This document shows positions 17,393 through 26,145 of a DNA stretch of 64,000 bases, piece by piece. Position 1 is the stretch's first letter. The number at the start of each line of letters is the position of its first letter. The notes beneath the pieces were generated by a model that ran no database searches, was not told where the DNA came from, and worked only from the letters and a program-made list of their open reading frames with translations. The stretch is from assembly GCF_009725205.1 (NCBI RefSeq), contig NZ_WNZY01000018.1:34560-98559 (forward strand), in the 5' to 3' direction. Origin of the DNA: Paenibacillus timonensis. GTDB lineage: Bacteria > Bacillota > Bacilli > Paenibacillales > Paenibacillaceae. Made by a program: the position numbers and the translations under genes.

Positions 17393-17432
17393 AAAGGCTG
17401 TTCGCAGGGGATGAACCCTACGAGCAGCCTTT
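17393..17432. terminator. Bidirectional terminator between SulP and YneQ genes
   Basis: AAAGGCTG pairs with CAGCCTTT, with inner CAGGG/CCCT pairing. There is a T stretch downstream on the plus strand and an A run upstream (T run for the minus strand), so it can serve both convergent genes. Confidence 0.85.
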
Positions 17433-17443
17433 ATCTATATCTA

Positions 17444-17743
17444 TTAGAGGCGAAACCGCTCCAATTGATCCCAAAGCCCCTCTTCCCGCAGCACTTCCCG
17501 TTGTTTCGGCCCAATTAGGTCGAAATGGGGGAATGGCGAACGGTGATGAATATATCGAGTGGGAAGGTCGTGGGCCTCACACCAGGCTTTGAGCCGCTCC
17601 AAATCGGAACAGCCGACCTTGGTGACCGTCTTGGCTTCGGGAAAACGTGGATCCAGCCAAAAATGAGTCAAGAATCCGATCTCTCCGCGGGCCACCGTCT
17701 GTTTCCATGCCTCCAATTCCTCTCGCGACACGCCGAATGCCAC
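17444..17743 (-). CDS. yneQ: YneQ-like conserved protein
   Basis: A 99-residue soluble protein of unknown function. MAFGVSREELEAWKQ, GEIGFLTHFWLDPRFP, TVTKVGC and FPHFDLIG closely resemble B. subtilis YneQ. It starts with GTG behind GGAGGAGGAAGG. It reads convergently to the SulP gene and downstream of a TetR regulator on the same strand, 24 nt after it, so the two may be co-transcribed. Confidence 0.85.
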   Translation of the reverse strand: MAFGVSREELEAWKQTVARGEIGFLTHFWLDPRFPEAKTVTKVGCSDLERLKAWCEAHDLPTRYIHHRSPFPHFDLIGPKQREVLREEGLWDQLERFRL

Positions 17744-17767
17744 AGCCCTTCCTCCTCCTTTGCTGTT

Positions 17768-18385
17768 TTAGTTATGAATCCCTCTCCACAAAAAGGCAAC
17801 GATCGCTTCAGCCGCCTGTTCCGCCGAAGGAAACAGCTTATTCTTGTCGGCATATTGGCGTTCTCCCACCCGCAGCATAGAAACATAGAGATGGGCGACC
17901 AGGTTCGGGTCGCTGCAGACGATTTCGCCTGACTCGGCAGCTTGGGCAAACCCTTCGCGTAGCGTCTCGTACAGATCGTTTTCATGGCGGATTAAAGTCT
18001 CCTGCTGCTCTCCGGACAAATGATGCTGAATGTTGCGGAACATCTCGTCCATGTGAACCCGAGGGATTCTTAAATAGTTCATTGTAATTTGAAGTAGTCT
18101 CTCCCGAAACGTGCCGGGCTCTACCAGCAGCTTCCGGATCCGTCCGTTTACCCGCGCAAGCGTCGTTGCCACGGAGGCAACAAACAAATCTTGTTTGGTC
18201 GGATAATAATAATAGACGCTAGCTTTCGTGATCCCGCACTGCTCGGCGACCTCATTCATGGATACGGATTTATACCCCTTCTCCATGAACAAGAGGGACG
18301 CGGTACGCAGGATCTGCTCGGACGTCGCCATGGCGTCTGGCTGCTGGACGGGCCGTCCCAAGGAACGTTTATGCGGCTGGGTCAA
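17768..18385 (-). CDS. TetR/AcrR family transcriptional regulator
   Basis: A 205-residue repressor. The N-terminal HTH (about 18-65) has SVSMNEVAEQCGITKASVYYYYPTKQDLF (in two parts, about 40-68). The C-terminal helical domain is divergent. It starts at a TTG with GAGGTGATGAAGG upstream and is transcribed away from the MMPL transporter gene 145 bp away, so it is the likely repressor of that exporter. Confidence 0.9.
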   Translation of the reverse strand: MTQPHKRSLGRPVQQPDAMATSEQILRTASLLFMEKGYKSVSMNEVAEQCGITKASVYYYYPTKQDLFVASVATTLARVNGRIRKLLVEPGTFRERLLQITMNYLRIPRVHMDEMFRNIQHHLSGEQQETLIRHENDLYETLREGFAQAAESGEIVCSDPNLVAHLYVSMLRVGERQYADKNKLFPSAEQAAEAIVAFLWRGIHN

Positions 18386-18479
18386 CCTTCATCACCTCGA
18401 GCAACTTGTACTGAGCAAACATTATATCATATTTTTTGTTTGATAATTAACCTTCCGGTATATATAATTAATATTCAGA

Positions 18480-18493
18480 GTGATGTAAATCAC
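18480..18493. promoter_or_regulatory. Candidate TetR operator before the MMPL gene
   Basis: A perfect inverted repeat, GTGAT-GTAA-ATCAC, lies in the TetR/MMPL divergent region, 37 bp before the MMPL start and downstream of an AT-rich TATATAAT segment. Confidence 0.5.
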
Positions 18494-18530
18494 GTGAGCC
18501 TACGATAAAGAAAGGGAGATGGAATCATAA

Positions 18531-20759
18531 ATGGATAAAATACTTGGTCGACTGTCCCAACTTGTGGCTGGCCGAAGATCCAAGTGGATTACGCTGGCCG
18601 TTTGGATTTTGCTTGCCGGCGGATTAAGCGCCGTATGGCCCAGCGTAAACTCGATGGAGCGGAACAATGCGGCCAATTTGGATGCGAACCAGCCCTCCGT
18701 GATAGCCGAACAGCTGGCGGAGCAGGAGTTCCCCAGCGACAGCGGCATTCCAGCCTTAACAGTCTGGACGCGGGAAGGCGGGTTGACGGATGAGGATTAC
18801 ACCCGCTTGCAGGAACTGACGTCGTATTTCACGGCTAATCCGTTGGAAGGGATGGAGCTAGTGCTCCCGCTCGAACAAATGCCGCTGCCGGCGCTCAAGC
18901 AACAGGCTTCCGAAGACGGCACGACGTGGGTGCTTCCGTTCTTCTTCGCCAAGGGGGCGGAAACCGATGTGATGAAGACCGGCATGGAAGAGATCCGCAG
19001 CCAAGCGGAGACGATCTTTGAGAAAGATCCGTTTGACGCTAAGCTCGGAGACCAGGGGCTTGTTGCCCGAGTGTCCGGACCGGCCGGAATTTCGATCGAT
19101 GCAGTGGGGTTGTTCTCGAGCGCCGACGTTTCGCTGATGATCGCCACCGTCTTGATCGTGCTGATTTTGCTGCTGCTTATTTACCGTTCGCCGATCTTGG
19201 CCATCATTCCGTTGATCGCCGTTGGTTTTGCTTACGGCGTAGCCGGACCGATCCTTGGCAAAATGGCGGAGCAGGGTTGGATTACCGTTGACTCGCAGGC
19301 CATTTCAATTATGACCGTGCTGCTGTTCGGGGCGGGAACCGACTACTGTTTGTTCTTGATCTCCCATTTCCGGCAGCTGTTGACGGAAGAAAAGGAGAAG
19401 TCGAAAGCACTGGCCGCTGCGGTCAAAGGCTCTTCGGGCGCGATTGCCATGAGCGGATTTACCGTCGTGATCGCTCTGCTGGTGCTGCTGTTAGCCCAAT
19501 ACGGTTCGGTGCAGCGTTTTGGCGTCCCGTTTAGCTTGTCGATCCTGATCATGGGGATTGCCAGCTTAACCCTTGTACCGGCGCTATTGGCTATTTTGGG
19601 CCGCGCCTCGTTCTTCCCGTTTATTCCGCGCACGCCGGAAATGCAAACGGAACGGGCCAAACGCCGGGGGAAACCCAATCGCCATCCCAAGTCCAAAGCT
19701 TCGGCCGGTTGGATCGGCCGAACGGTAACGAAGCGGCCATGGACGATTTTTATCGTGACGACGCTGCTTCTGGGAGTATTGGCTTCTCAGGCGACCCGAA
19801 TCGAATACACGGTCGACCTGCTCTCCTCCTTCCCGGAGGATACGCCTTCTCGGGAAGGATTTGCAGTGATCGCCGATAAATTTACGCCGGGGGAATTGGC
19901 TCCGGTTAAGCTGATGGTGGATACGGAAGGGAAGGACATCGATCTGCAAGGCACGTTCAGCAGCTTGCCTTATGTCAGTCAGGTATCTACACCGGCCGAT
20001 GGCAAGACCAACCCCGATATCCGGGCCGTTGAGCTGCAATTGAACGTCAATCCGTATTCCAACGAAGCGATGAAGCATATTCCAGAGCTGCGGCAGACGG
20101 AGGAAAGCCTGCTGGCGGACGAAGGTATCGGCGAACCGGAGAATAAGGTATGGATCAGCGGGCAAACCGCTACACAATACGATACTGAGAACACCAATGC
20201 TCGCGATACGAAGGTCATTATTCCGATCGTTATCGGTCTGATCGCGTTGCTGCTGCTCGTCTATCTCCGCTCGATCGTCGCCATGGTTTACTTGATCCTA
20301 ACTGTCGTATTATCTTATTTCGCCGCGCTCGGCATCGGTTGGGTTGTCCTCCACGACCTAATGGGTAACGCTGCGATCCAAGGGCTGATCCCGCTGTATG
20401 CGTTCGTGTTCCTGGTCGCGCTTGGCGAAGACTATAACATCTTCTTGATCTCGAGCATTTGGAAGAAACGTAAGGTGATGCCGCTGAAGGATGCGATCCG
20501 TGAAGGCGTCAATGAAACCGGGAATGTCATTACCTCGGCCGGTCTGATCCTGGCCGGAACGTTTGCGGTATTGGCCACGCTGCCGATTCAAGTGCTGGTA
20601 CAGTTCGGTATCATCGCGGCAGTGGGGGTCTTGCTCGACACGTTCCTCGTGCGTCCGTTCCTTGTGCCTGCCATCACGATGCTGCTCGGCAAAGCGGCCT
20701 TCTGGCCGTCTAAAGAAGGGCGTCTTGGGCAGGAGTCGGTCGAAGACACAGCCAAATGA
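18531..20759 (+). CDS. MMPL family (RND superfamily) transporter
   Basis: A 742-residue membrane protein with two homologous halves. Each half has one TM helix, a large extracytoplasmic loop (about 45-200 and 415-555) and five more TM helices. The proton-relay motifs GAGTDYCLFLISHFR (first half) and LGEDYNIFLISS (second half) are present. Family members export lipids, drugs or siderophores. Being divergent from a TetR gene suggests substrate-induced efflux. A terminator follows. Confidence 0.92.
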   Translation: MDKILGRLSQLVAGRRSKWITLAVWILLAGGLSAVWPSVNSMERNNAANLDANQPSVIAEQLAEQEFPSDSGIPALTVWTREGGLTDEDYTRLQELTSYFTANPLEGMELVLPLEQMPLPALKQQASEDGTTWVLPFFFAKGAETDVMKTGMEEIRSQAETIFEKDPFDAKLGDQGLVARVSGPAGISIDAVGLFSSADVSLMIATVLIVLILLLLIYRSPILAIIPLIAVGFAYGVAGPILGKMAEQGWITVDSQAISIMTVLLFGAGTDYCLFLISHFRQLLTEEKEKSKALAAAVKGSSGAIAMSGFTVVIALLVLLLAQYGSVQRFGVPFSLSILIMGIASLTLVPALLAILGRASFFPFIPRTPEMQTERAKRRGKPNRHPKSKASAGWIGRTVTKRPWTIFIVTTLLLGVLASQATRIEYTVDLLSSFPEDTPSREGFAVIADKFTPGELAPVKLMVDTEGKDIDLQGTFSSLPYVSQVSTPADGKTNPDIRAVELQLNVNPYSNEAMKHIPELRQTEESLLADEGIGEPENKVWISGQTATQYDTENTNARDTKVIIPIVIGLIALLLLVYLRSIVAMVYLILTVVLSYFAALGIGWVVLHDLMGNAAIQGLIPLYAFVFLVALGEDYNIFLISSIWKKRKVMPLKDAIREGVNETGNVITSAGLILAGTFAVLATLPIQVLVQFGIIAAVGVLLDTFLVRPFLVPAITMLLGKAAFWPSKEGRLGQESVEDTAK

Positions 20760-20790
20760 CATACCGATTCGTGCGATAAAGTAAGAGTAT

Positions 20791-20839
20791 AGCACTTGGG
20801 GTTTCGCTGCTGTTGGCGAGGCCTCAGGTGCTTTTTTTT
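20791..20839 (+). terminator. Terminator of the MMPL gene
   Basis: AGCACTTGGGG pairs with CCTCAGGTGCT, two pairs being G-U, followed by a run of eight T. Confidence 0.85.
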
Positions 20840-20929
20840 ACAAAAGCGAGGGTTACATATTTCCTGTTCCCCGTCGCACAATAGGGGGATGGCAGGAACG
20901 AAGAAATTCGATGAAACGGGGGAAAGAGA

Positions 20930-22324
20930 ATGGTGAAGGTGGAAAACGCAGAGGGGAAAAAAGGAGATTTACGCTGGTGGCAACTCTCCTTGCTGGGAGT
21001 GGCTTCGACGATAGGCACCGGCTATTTTCTTGGGTCAGGCATCGGAATCCGTATGGCGGGTCCATCCATCCTGATCGCGTTCCTGTTGGCTGCGGTTGGC
21101 ACCTACACAGTGTTTGAGGTGTTGGCTCGCATGACTGCGGATCGACCGGAGCAGGGATCCTTCCGTTCCTATGCGAAACGAGCCTTTGGACGCTGGGCGG
21201 GCTTTGGCAGCGGCTGGGTCTATTGGAGCTCGGAACTCCTCATCATGGGCAGCCAACTCACCGCGTTATCCCTGTTCTCGCGTTTCTGGTTCCCCGGTGT
21301 GCCGATGTGGATCTTTGCGATCGGATATGCCGTGCTGGGGCTGGGTGTCATTTTACTCGGCAACAAGGTGTTCGATTCGATGGAAAATATCCTGTCGGTC
21401 ATCAAAATTGCCGCGATCCTGATGTTCTTGGTCGTTGCGGGAGCCGCGTTAATGGGCTGGATTCCCGGAGGGGGCGGCAAAGCACCGGAATTCCCGCATA
21501 CCGCGAAGACTTTTTTTCCAGCCGGGGGAATGGGCTTATGGTCGGGTTTCATCTTTGCGTTTTACGCTTTCGGTGGCATCGAGGTGATGGGGATGATGGC
21601 CATTCGGTTACGGGATCCGAAAGAAGCCCCGAAGTCCGGAACGATCATGTTGCTGTTGCTCTCGGTGGTCTATTTGCTCTCGGTGGGGCTTGCAGTCACC
21701 ATGGTTGCATGGAACGCTATCGACCCCAAGCGCAGCCCATTCGTTACGGCCCTAGGCAAATACCCGTTGCCCTTTATCCCTCATGTGTTTAACGGCGTGT
21801 TGATTGTCGCTGGTTTCTCCACGATGGTGGCCTCGTTGTATGCAGTGACAACCATGCTAGTCACACTTGCGAAAGACAAGGATGCACCGCCGCTATTTGC
21901 CGGTAAGGCTTGGCGGGGGCGGCCGCTTTACGCCATCGGCTTAACCGCAGTTGGACTTGCGGCTTCCGTGGTGCTGTCTTTCGTGATGCCGGGGCGCATT
22001 TATGAGTACATTACGACCTCAGCCGGATTACTGCTGCTTTATAACTGGTTTTTTATCTTGGTTACTTCAGGTAAGCTCCTCAAACTCAGTGCGTTTGGAC
22101 AGATCAAACGATGGGGCGGTATGATCTTGATCGTATTGGCGGTGACAGGAACGTTATTTCATGATACGAGCCGGCCGGGCTTTTGGGGGAGTTTGGCGTT
22201 TGTCGGCGTGATCGGGATCGTGACGCTAATTATGCAGTTTGTCGTGTGGAAGCCGAAGAAGCAAGCCAAGCGGAGAGGGAGACAGGCCAAATCGCTGGTC
22301 CTGCGTCCCAAGCGGACGACGTAA
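20930..22324 (+). CDS. APC family amino acid permease
   Basis: A 464-residue integral membrane transporter with about 12 TM helices. The APC signature in TM1 is visible as STIGTGYFLGSGIGIRMAGPS, just over the family's GxG unwound region (about 27-47), and YAFGGIEVMGM marks TM6. The C-terminus is strongly basic (KKQAKRRGRQAKS). Substrate unknown. It converges with the LysE gene, with only 2 bp between the stop codons and no terminator between them. Confidence 0.88.
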   Translation: MVKVENAEGKKGDLRWWQLSLLGVASTIGTGYFLGSGIGIRMAGPSILIAFLLAAVGTYTVFEVLARMTADRPEQGSFRSYAKRAFGRWAGFGSGWVYWSSELLIMGSQLTALSLFSRFWFPGVPMWIFAIGYAVLGLGVILLGNKVFDSMENILSVIKIAAILMFLVVAGAALMGWIPGGGGKAPEFPHTAKTFFPAGGMGLWSGFIFAFYAFGGIEVMGMMAIRLRDPKEAPKSGTIMLLLLSVVYLLSVGLAVTMVAWNAIDPKRSPFVTALGKYPLPFIPHVFNGVLIVAGFSTMVASLYAVTTMLVTLAKDKDAPPLFAGKAWRGRPLYAIGLTAVGLAASVVLSFVMPGRIYEYITTSAGLLLLYNWFFILVTSGKLLKLSAFGQIKRWGGMILIVLAVTGTLFHDTSRPGFWGSLAFVGVIGIVTLIMQFVVWKPKKQAKRRGRQAKSLVLRPKRTT

Positions 22325-22326
22325 AC

Positions 22327-22959
22327 TTATAGTCGCTCTGCAAGCAGCAAGGCGGCTTGATAGCCGAAATAAAGTCCGAAGCCGATCAAGGACACGCCGG
22401 ACATTACCGAAACGAGGACCAAAATCCGGTTCGTGAGCAGCTTGCGGAACACGCTGGCAAACCCGGCCATGGTGAAATCCCAGAGCAGCAATCCAACGAT
22501 AATGGCGCCGCTGTTCATGATCAGATCCTGGGTTTGCATATTTGCTGACGCTTGAGCCAATACCGAACCGTAAATCCCTAGCCAGAATAAGATGGACAGC
22601 GGGTTGCTGACGGACATGAGAAATCCGGACAAAAACGAATTCCGCAGCGGCTCGCTGCCTCTCATTTCGCCCGCTGGGATTTTGCCGGCTTGCTTCAGGC
22701 TGTCGATCCCAATATAGGTGAGTACGAAGAAACCAAACAACCAAAGGAAGGTTTTCATGAACGGGGTATTCAGGAAGTGAACCACGCCAAAATAAACGAG
22801 CAGCATGTACACCAAATCGGCAGAAAGGGCGCCAAGCCCAACGAACCAGGCGTGCAGGAACCCGCCGCGAATGCCTTTGTCCAATTGAGCTGCATTCACC
22901 GGCCCGATGGGGGCGGATAAAGATAAACCAAGCAGTACATAGCTAAGAAAGCTGTTCAT
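22327..22959 (-). CDS. LysE family translocator (amino acid exporter)
   Basis: A 210-residue membrane protein with six hydrophobic segments. The family motif SAPIGPVNAAQL in TM1 and GFLMSVSNPLSILFWLGIYG fit LysE/RhtB-type exporters. The ATG at 22959 has GGAGG 7 nt upstream; a longer in-frame extension to 23037 lacks a ribosome site. The exported amino acid is unknown. Convergent with the APC permease. Confidence 0.9.
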   Translation of the reverse strand: MNSFLSYVLLGLSLSAPIGPVNAAQLDKGIRGGFLHAWFVGLGALSADLVYMLLVYFGVVHFLNTPFMKTFLWLFGFFVLTYIGIDSLKQAGKIPAGEMRGSEPLRNSFLSGFLMSVSNPLSILFWLGIYGSVLAQASANMQTQDLIMNSGAIIVGLLLWDFTMAGFASVFRKLLTNRILVLVSVMSGVSLIGFGLYFGYQAALLLAERL

Positions 22960-23054
22960 TGCGAAACCTCCAACTGCTGAAATAAAATGAAGCTGCTTGT
23001 ACAGCATATTCGGCCAGGCACGCTTGTACGACTTCAAAATAGGTGAAAACCTGT

Positions 23055-23083
23055 TTGCAAAACTAATGGCATTAGTTTAAACT
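23055..23083 (+). promoter_or_regulatory. Promoter of the MBL-TetR operon
   Basis: TTGCAA (23055-23060), a 17-bp spacer and TAAACT (23078-23083). The spacer is filled exactly by operator 1. Confidence 0.65.
23061..23077. promoter_or_regulatory. TetR operator 1 (between -35 and -10)
   Basis: A perfect inverted repeat, AACTAAT-GGC-ATTAGTT. It occupies the promoter spacer, so a bound repressor would exclude RNA polymerase. It also shares bases with an overlapping palindrome, TTAGTTTAAACTAA (23072-23085). Confidence 0.75.
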
Positions 23084-23085
23084 AA

Positions 23086-23102
23086 AACTAAAGGTATTAG
23101 TT
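23086..23102. promoter_or_regulatory. TetR operator 2
   Basis: AACTAAA-GGT-ATTAGTT, nearly identical to operator 1 and centred 25 bp downstream of it, around the expected transcription start. Confidence 0.7.
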
Positions 23103-23125
23103 AATGGGAAAGAGGCGATTATCTT

Positions 23126-23881
23126 ATGAAAATAACGAAGGTTGGACAGCTTCTGCAACTGTCGTTTATGCCCCGGTTGTTTCCGGTGAATTGTTATTTG
23201 GTGGAGGAAGAGGATGGCGTTACGCTGATCGACGCGGCTTTGCCGTATAGTTCCAAAGGGATCCTTCAGGCCGTGCAAGAAATCGGCAAACCGCTGACAC
23301 GCATCATCCTCACGCATGTGCATGACGATCACGTCGGGGCGCTGGATGCCTTGAAGGCGAAGCTTCCCGAGGTAGCGGTGCATGTATCTGCTCGCGATGC
23401 GCGTTTGATGGACGGCGACGTTTCGCTAGATCCGGGCGAACCGACCTCCCCGATCCGCGGCGGGGTACCGAAGAAGCTGATCACCCGAGCGGATGTCACG
23501 TTTACGGATGGGGATCGGATCGGTTCGTTGCTGGCCGTGGCGGCTCCGGGCCATACGCCGGGATCGTTTGCCTTGCTCGACACGCGCAGCGGCGCGCTTG
23601 TCGCGGGCGACGCCTTCCAAACCCGGGCGGGTATCGCGGTGAGCGGCACTGTTCGCCCGCTGTTCCCGTTTCCGGCGCTCGCCACCTGGCATAAGGAAAC
23701 CGCGTTAGCGAGCGCCCGCAAGCTGGCCGGCCTAAAGCCATCGCTATTGGCGGTCGGACACGGGCCGGTGTTGGAGCAGCCGGCCGCCGCCATAGCCAAG
23801 GCGATTGCGGCGGCCGAACGTGCACAAGGAACGGTGCAGCCAACAACTACACCGGCTGAGACCGGCCGGAAGGGGAATTGA
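23126..23881 (+). CDS. MBL-fold metallohydrolase (glyoxalase II/lactonase-like)
   Basis: A 251-residue soluble metal enzyme. The THVHDDHVG metal motif, APGHTPGS and VAGDAF are in place, with a final VGHGP histidine. The C-terminus is an Ala/Thr-rich tail. Activity could be lactonase, thioesterase or other. It shares an operon with the TetR gene that starts 2 nt after its stop, behind two operator-like repeats, so a small molecule probably induces both. Confidence 0.88.
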   Translation: MKITKVGQLLQLSFMPRLFPVNCYLVEEEDGVTLIDAALPYSSKGILQAVQEIGKPLTRIILTHVHDDHVGALDALKAKLPEVAVHVSARDARLMDGDVSLDPGEPTSPIRGGVPKKLITRADVTFTDGDRIGSLLAVAAPGHTPGSFALLDTRSGALVAGDAFQTRAGIAVSGTVRPLFPFPALATWHKETALASARKLAGLKPSLLAVGHGPVLEQPAAAIAKAIAAAERAQGTVQPTTTPAETGRKGN

Positions 23882-23883
23882 GC

Positions 23884-24453
23884 ATGTCGCCAAGAATCGG
23901 GATTGACAGCACGGCGGTGCTGATGGCTGCCGTAGATGTGGCAAACGCGGAGGGGTTGGAGGCCGTGACGATCACCTCGATCGCCAAGAAATTGGGAATT
24001 CGGCCGCCTTCTCTCTATAACCATGTGAGCGGCCTGGAACAAATTCGCACGGAATTGGCCATATACGCTCTAAATCGGCTTTATGAGCATATTTCGACTT
24101 CCACCGGTGAAGCAACGGGGAGAGCGGCGATCCACCGGTTTGCCAAGACGTATCTTGATTTTGCTTATGCATATCCCGGGTTGTACGATGCGGCGCAAGC
24201 CGCACCTGGTCCGGATCCGGCGTTGCAGGCAGCTGGAGGGCGCATCGTAGATCTGATCCTGCGTTATCTCGGCAGCTACTCATTAAGAGAGGATCAAGCC
24301 TTGCACACCGTGCGCGGGCTGCGAAGTCTGATTCACGGCTTCGCCTCCCTGGAACGTCGCGGCGCGTTTGGCTTGCCGCTCGAGTTAGGGGAGAGTCTGG
24401 AGTTCAATCTCAGCTTGTTCCTCAGCGGTTTGGACCAAATCACGTCGTATTGA
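23884..24453 (+). CDS. TetR/AcrR regulator with WHG-type C-terminal domain
   Basis: A 189-residue repressor. The HTH (about 10-55) contains VTITSIAKKLGIRPPSLYNH. The C-terminal domain resembles the TetR WHG group, with YPGLYDAA and RGLRSLIHGFASLE. AAGGGG precedes the ATG at 23884; a TTG at 23878 overlapping the upstream stop is less likely. It probably represses its own operon through the paired AACTAA/TTAGTT operators upstream of the MBL gene. Confidence 0.88.
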   Translation: MSPRIGIDSTAVLMAAVDVANAEGLEAVTITSIAKKLGIRPPSLYNHVSGLEQIRTELAIYALNRLYEHISTSTGEATGRAAIHRFAKTYLDFAYAYPGLYDAAQAAPGPDPALQAAGGRIVDLILRYLGSYSLREDQALHTVRGLRSLIHGFASLERRGAFGLPLELGESLEFNLSLFLSGLDQITSY

Positions 24454-24523
24454 CAACGTTTTTTCGACTATGATACTTTAGGCTTGAACTACAGAGGATC
24501 GTCGGAACCGAGGTGAAGCATCC

Positions 24524-24790
24524 ATGGGCAAGAAGAAGGGACGTTCCGGGCCAGGCACGCCGTCCAATCCGGCGGCGGATAAACCGGCTACGCTGAAGGA
24601 TCTGCTTGGCGAGGATACGCTGGCCAAGCTGAAGGCGCAGGCTAATGAATTGAAGAAAGATGAGGAACGACGTCAGGAGGAGGCGCGCGTACGCAAAGAG
24701 GAAGCGCGTCGTGCCGAGCAGAAACGGCTCGACAATGATTTCGAACACCTGTTAAATACGAGCGAACTGGACTGGCACAAATATAAATAA
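24524..24790 (+). CDS. yqkE: YqkE family protein (DUF3886)
   Basis: An 88-residue highly charged protein of unknown function. The KPATLKDLLGEDTLAKLKAQANELKK part (around 20-45) followed by a Glu/Arg-rich coiled coil and the end LLNTSELDWHKYK are typical of the family. Confidence 0.85.
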   Translation: MGKKKGRSGPGTPSNPAADKPATLKDLLGEDTLAKLKAQANELKKDEERRQEEARVRKEEARRAEQKRLDNDFEHLLNTSELDWHKYK

Positions 24791-24843
24791 AACGATGATA
24801 CGACAATGGCGATGAAGCTATAGCAAAGAACGAAGGTATGGCG

Positions 24844-24872
24844 GCTCCTGGCAGCGGGAGCTTTTATTTTTG
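24844..24872 (+). terminator. Weak terminator after yqkE
   Basis: GCTCC pairs with GGAGC around an 8-nt loop, followed by TTTTATTTTTG. The stem is short. Confidence 0.5.
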
Positions 24873-24899
24873 CTTAAAAAGCGAAGGGAGCAACGGCGA

Positions 24900-25259
24900 A
24901 TGGAGCATATCGGGGCGTGGATCGTTTTTTTTCTATTCATCGTGGTATTGGGTTTGTTTAACCAAAAGTTCAAATATTCGGCCAAGCTTCGGGAATCTTA
25001 TGAAGAGTTAACCTCGCTTTCGGAGCGGACTCGGAAAGGCCGGACGACGAAGGCGGATCTGGCACGCTGGGATGCCGCATTGGCGCGGCTGGAGAAGCAT
25101 CCGAGCGAATATAACAAGTTGGATCAGGAAATCCGCCTGCGCGAGGCTTACGTCCGGTATTTGGAACAGCATTATCCGGAGGATGAGCGGCTTCCGGCGT
25201 TGCGTGAAGCGGCTGGATTCCAGAAGGACTCGGTCTGGGGGATCAAGATGAGATCTTGA
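24900..25259 (+). CDS. Small membrane-anchored protein, function unknown
   Basis: A 119-residue protein with one N-terminal TM helix (about 4-22, AWIVFFLFIVVLGLF) and a charged helical domain ending in DSVWGIKMRS. I do not recognise the family. The ATG at 24900 is supported by AAGGGAG; an upstream TTG in the same frame is less likely. It lies between yqkE and a small regulator gene. Confidence 0.7.
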   Translation: MEHIGAWIVFFLFIVVLGLFNQKFKYSAKLRESYEELTSLSERTRKGRTTKADLARWDAALARLEKHPSEYNKLDQEIRLREAYVRYLEQHYPEDERLPALREAAGFQKDSVWGIKMRS

Positions 25260-25261
25260 TT

Positions 25262-25290
25262 TTGACAGGTCAATAGGGTCATGATACCAT
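25262..25290 (+). promoter_or_regulatory. Promoter of the XRE-def pair
   Basis: TTGACA (25262-25267), a 17-bp spacer and TACCAT (25285-25290). Transcription would start near 25297, downstream of the ATG at 25289, which supports 25328 as the regulator's start. Confidence 0.6.
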
Positions 25291-25327
25291 GGTGAAGTCC
25301 AAAACTTTTGACATTCTGGTGGTGCCG

Positions 25328-25519
25328 ATGAACAATAAGATCAAGCAGCTCCGGAAGCGACTGGGTTTAACCCAGAACGAGCTGGCCGCAGAATGCGGCG
25401 TGACGCGCCAAACGATCAATAGCGTGGAGAATAACCGGTACGACCCGACGCTTGAGCTTGCATTCAGGCTTGCGCATATTTTGCAGACGAAGGTGGATGA
25501 ACTGTTTATATATGAGTAA
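25328..25519 (+). CDS. Small XRE family helix-turn-helix regulator
   Basis: A 63-residue protein consisting of a single Cro/CI-type HTH (LGLTQNELAAECGVTRQTIN) ending in VDELFIYE. Such single-domain regulators of 60-70 residues are common in Firmicutes, often with a membrane-protein partner, which is missing here. The gene's last 8 bases overlap the deformylase start, so the two are translationally coupled. Confidence 0.85.
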   Translation: MNNKIKQLRKRLGLTQNELAAECGVTRQTINSVENNRYDPTLELAFRLAHILQTKVDELFIYE

Positions 25520-26093
25520 ATTCAACCGCGATTACATCATTACGATGGATGACATTGTTAGAGAAGGGGAACCTATTCTTAGAGTGGTGACGGAACCCGT
25601 CAGTGTTCCCCCAACCGAGGAAGACCGCGAGGAAATGGCGGCGATGTTGCAGTTCCTGAAGAACAGCCAGGATCCGGAGATGGCGAAAAAATACAAGCTG
25701 CGCGCAGGAGTGGGATTATCGGCGAACCAGATTGGGCTGAACAAGCGGATGTTTGCCGCTTTACTGACGGACGAGAACGGTCAGGATCGGCCGATCGCCA
25801 TGTATAATCCGAAGATCATCAGCCATTCCCAGGCAATGACGTATTTACCGGAGAGCGAAGGCTGCTTGTCGGTGGATCGGCCGGTGCAGGGATTCGTACC
25901 GCGTTATGAGAAGGTTCAGATCAAAGCCTGCGATGAGGCGGGCAACGAGGTTAAGCTGCGTTTCAAAGGTTTTGACGCCATCGTGATGCAGCATGAAATC
26001 GACCATTTGAACGGTATCATGTTTTATGATCATATCAATACGGAGCATCCGTTTAAGCTGCCAAGCGGCGTGACGATCTCCAGTTTATATTGA
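25512..26093 (+). CDS. def: Peptide deformylase
   Basis: A 193-residue metalloenzyme that removes the formyl group from N-terminal methionine of nascent proteins. The three motifs are present: [10 protein letters not shown] (motif 1, with Ser for the first Ala), EGCLSV with the metal-binding Cys, and QHEIDH with two metal-binding His and the catalytic Glu. Overall it resembles B. subtilis YkrB. The start at 25512 overlaps the XRE gene; an ATG at 25545 (MDDIVREG) is an alternative, and neither has a strong ribosome site. Confidence 0.93.
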   Translation: MSKFNRDYIITMDDIVREGEPILRVVTEPVSVPPTEEDREEMAAMLQFLKNSQDPEMAKKYKLRAGVGLSANQIGLNKRMFAALLTDENGQDRPIAMYNPKIISHSQAMTYLPESEGCLSVDRPVQGFVPRYEKVQIKACDEAGNEVKLRFKGFDAIVMQHEIDHLNGIMFYDHINTEHPFKLPSGVTISSLY

Positions 26094-26145
26094 GGATCCG
26101 CACAGCCAGAAATATAGATTCGAAAAAACGAACGGAGGAATTCCC

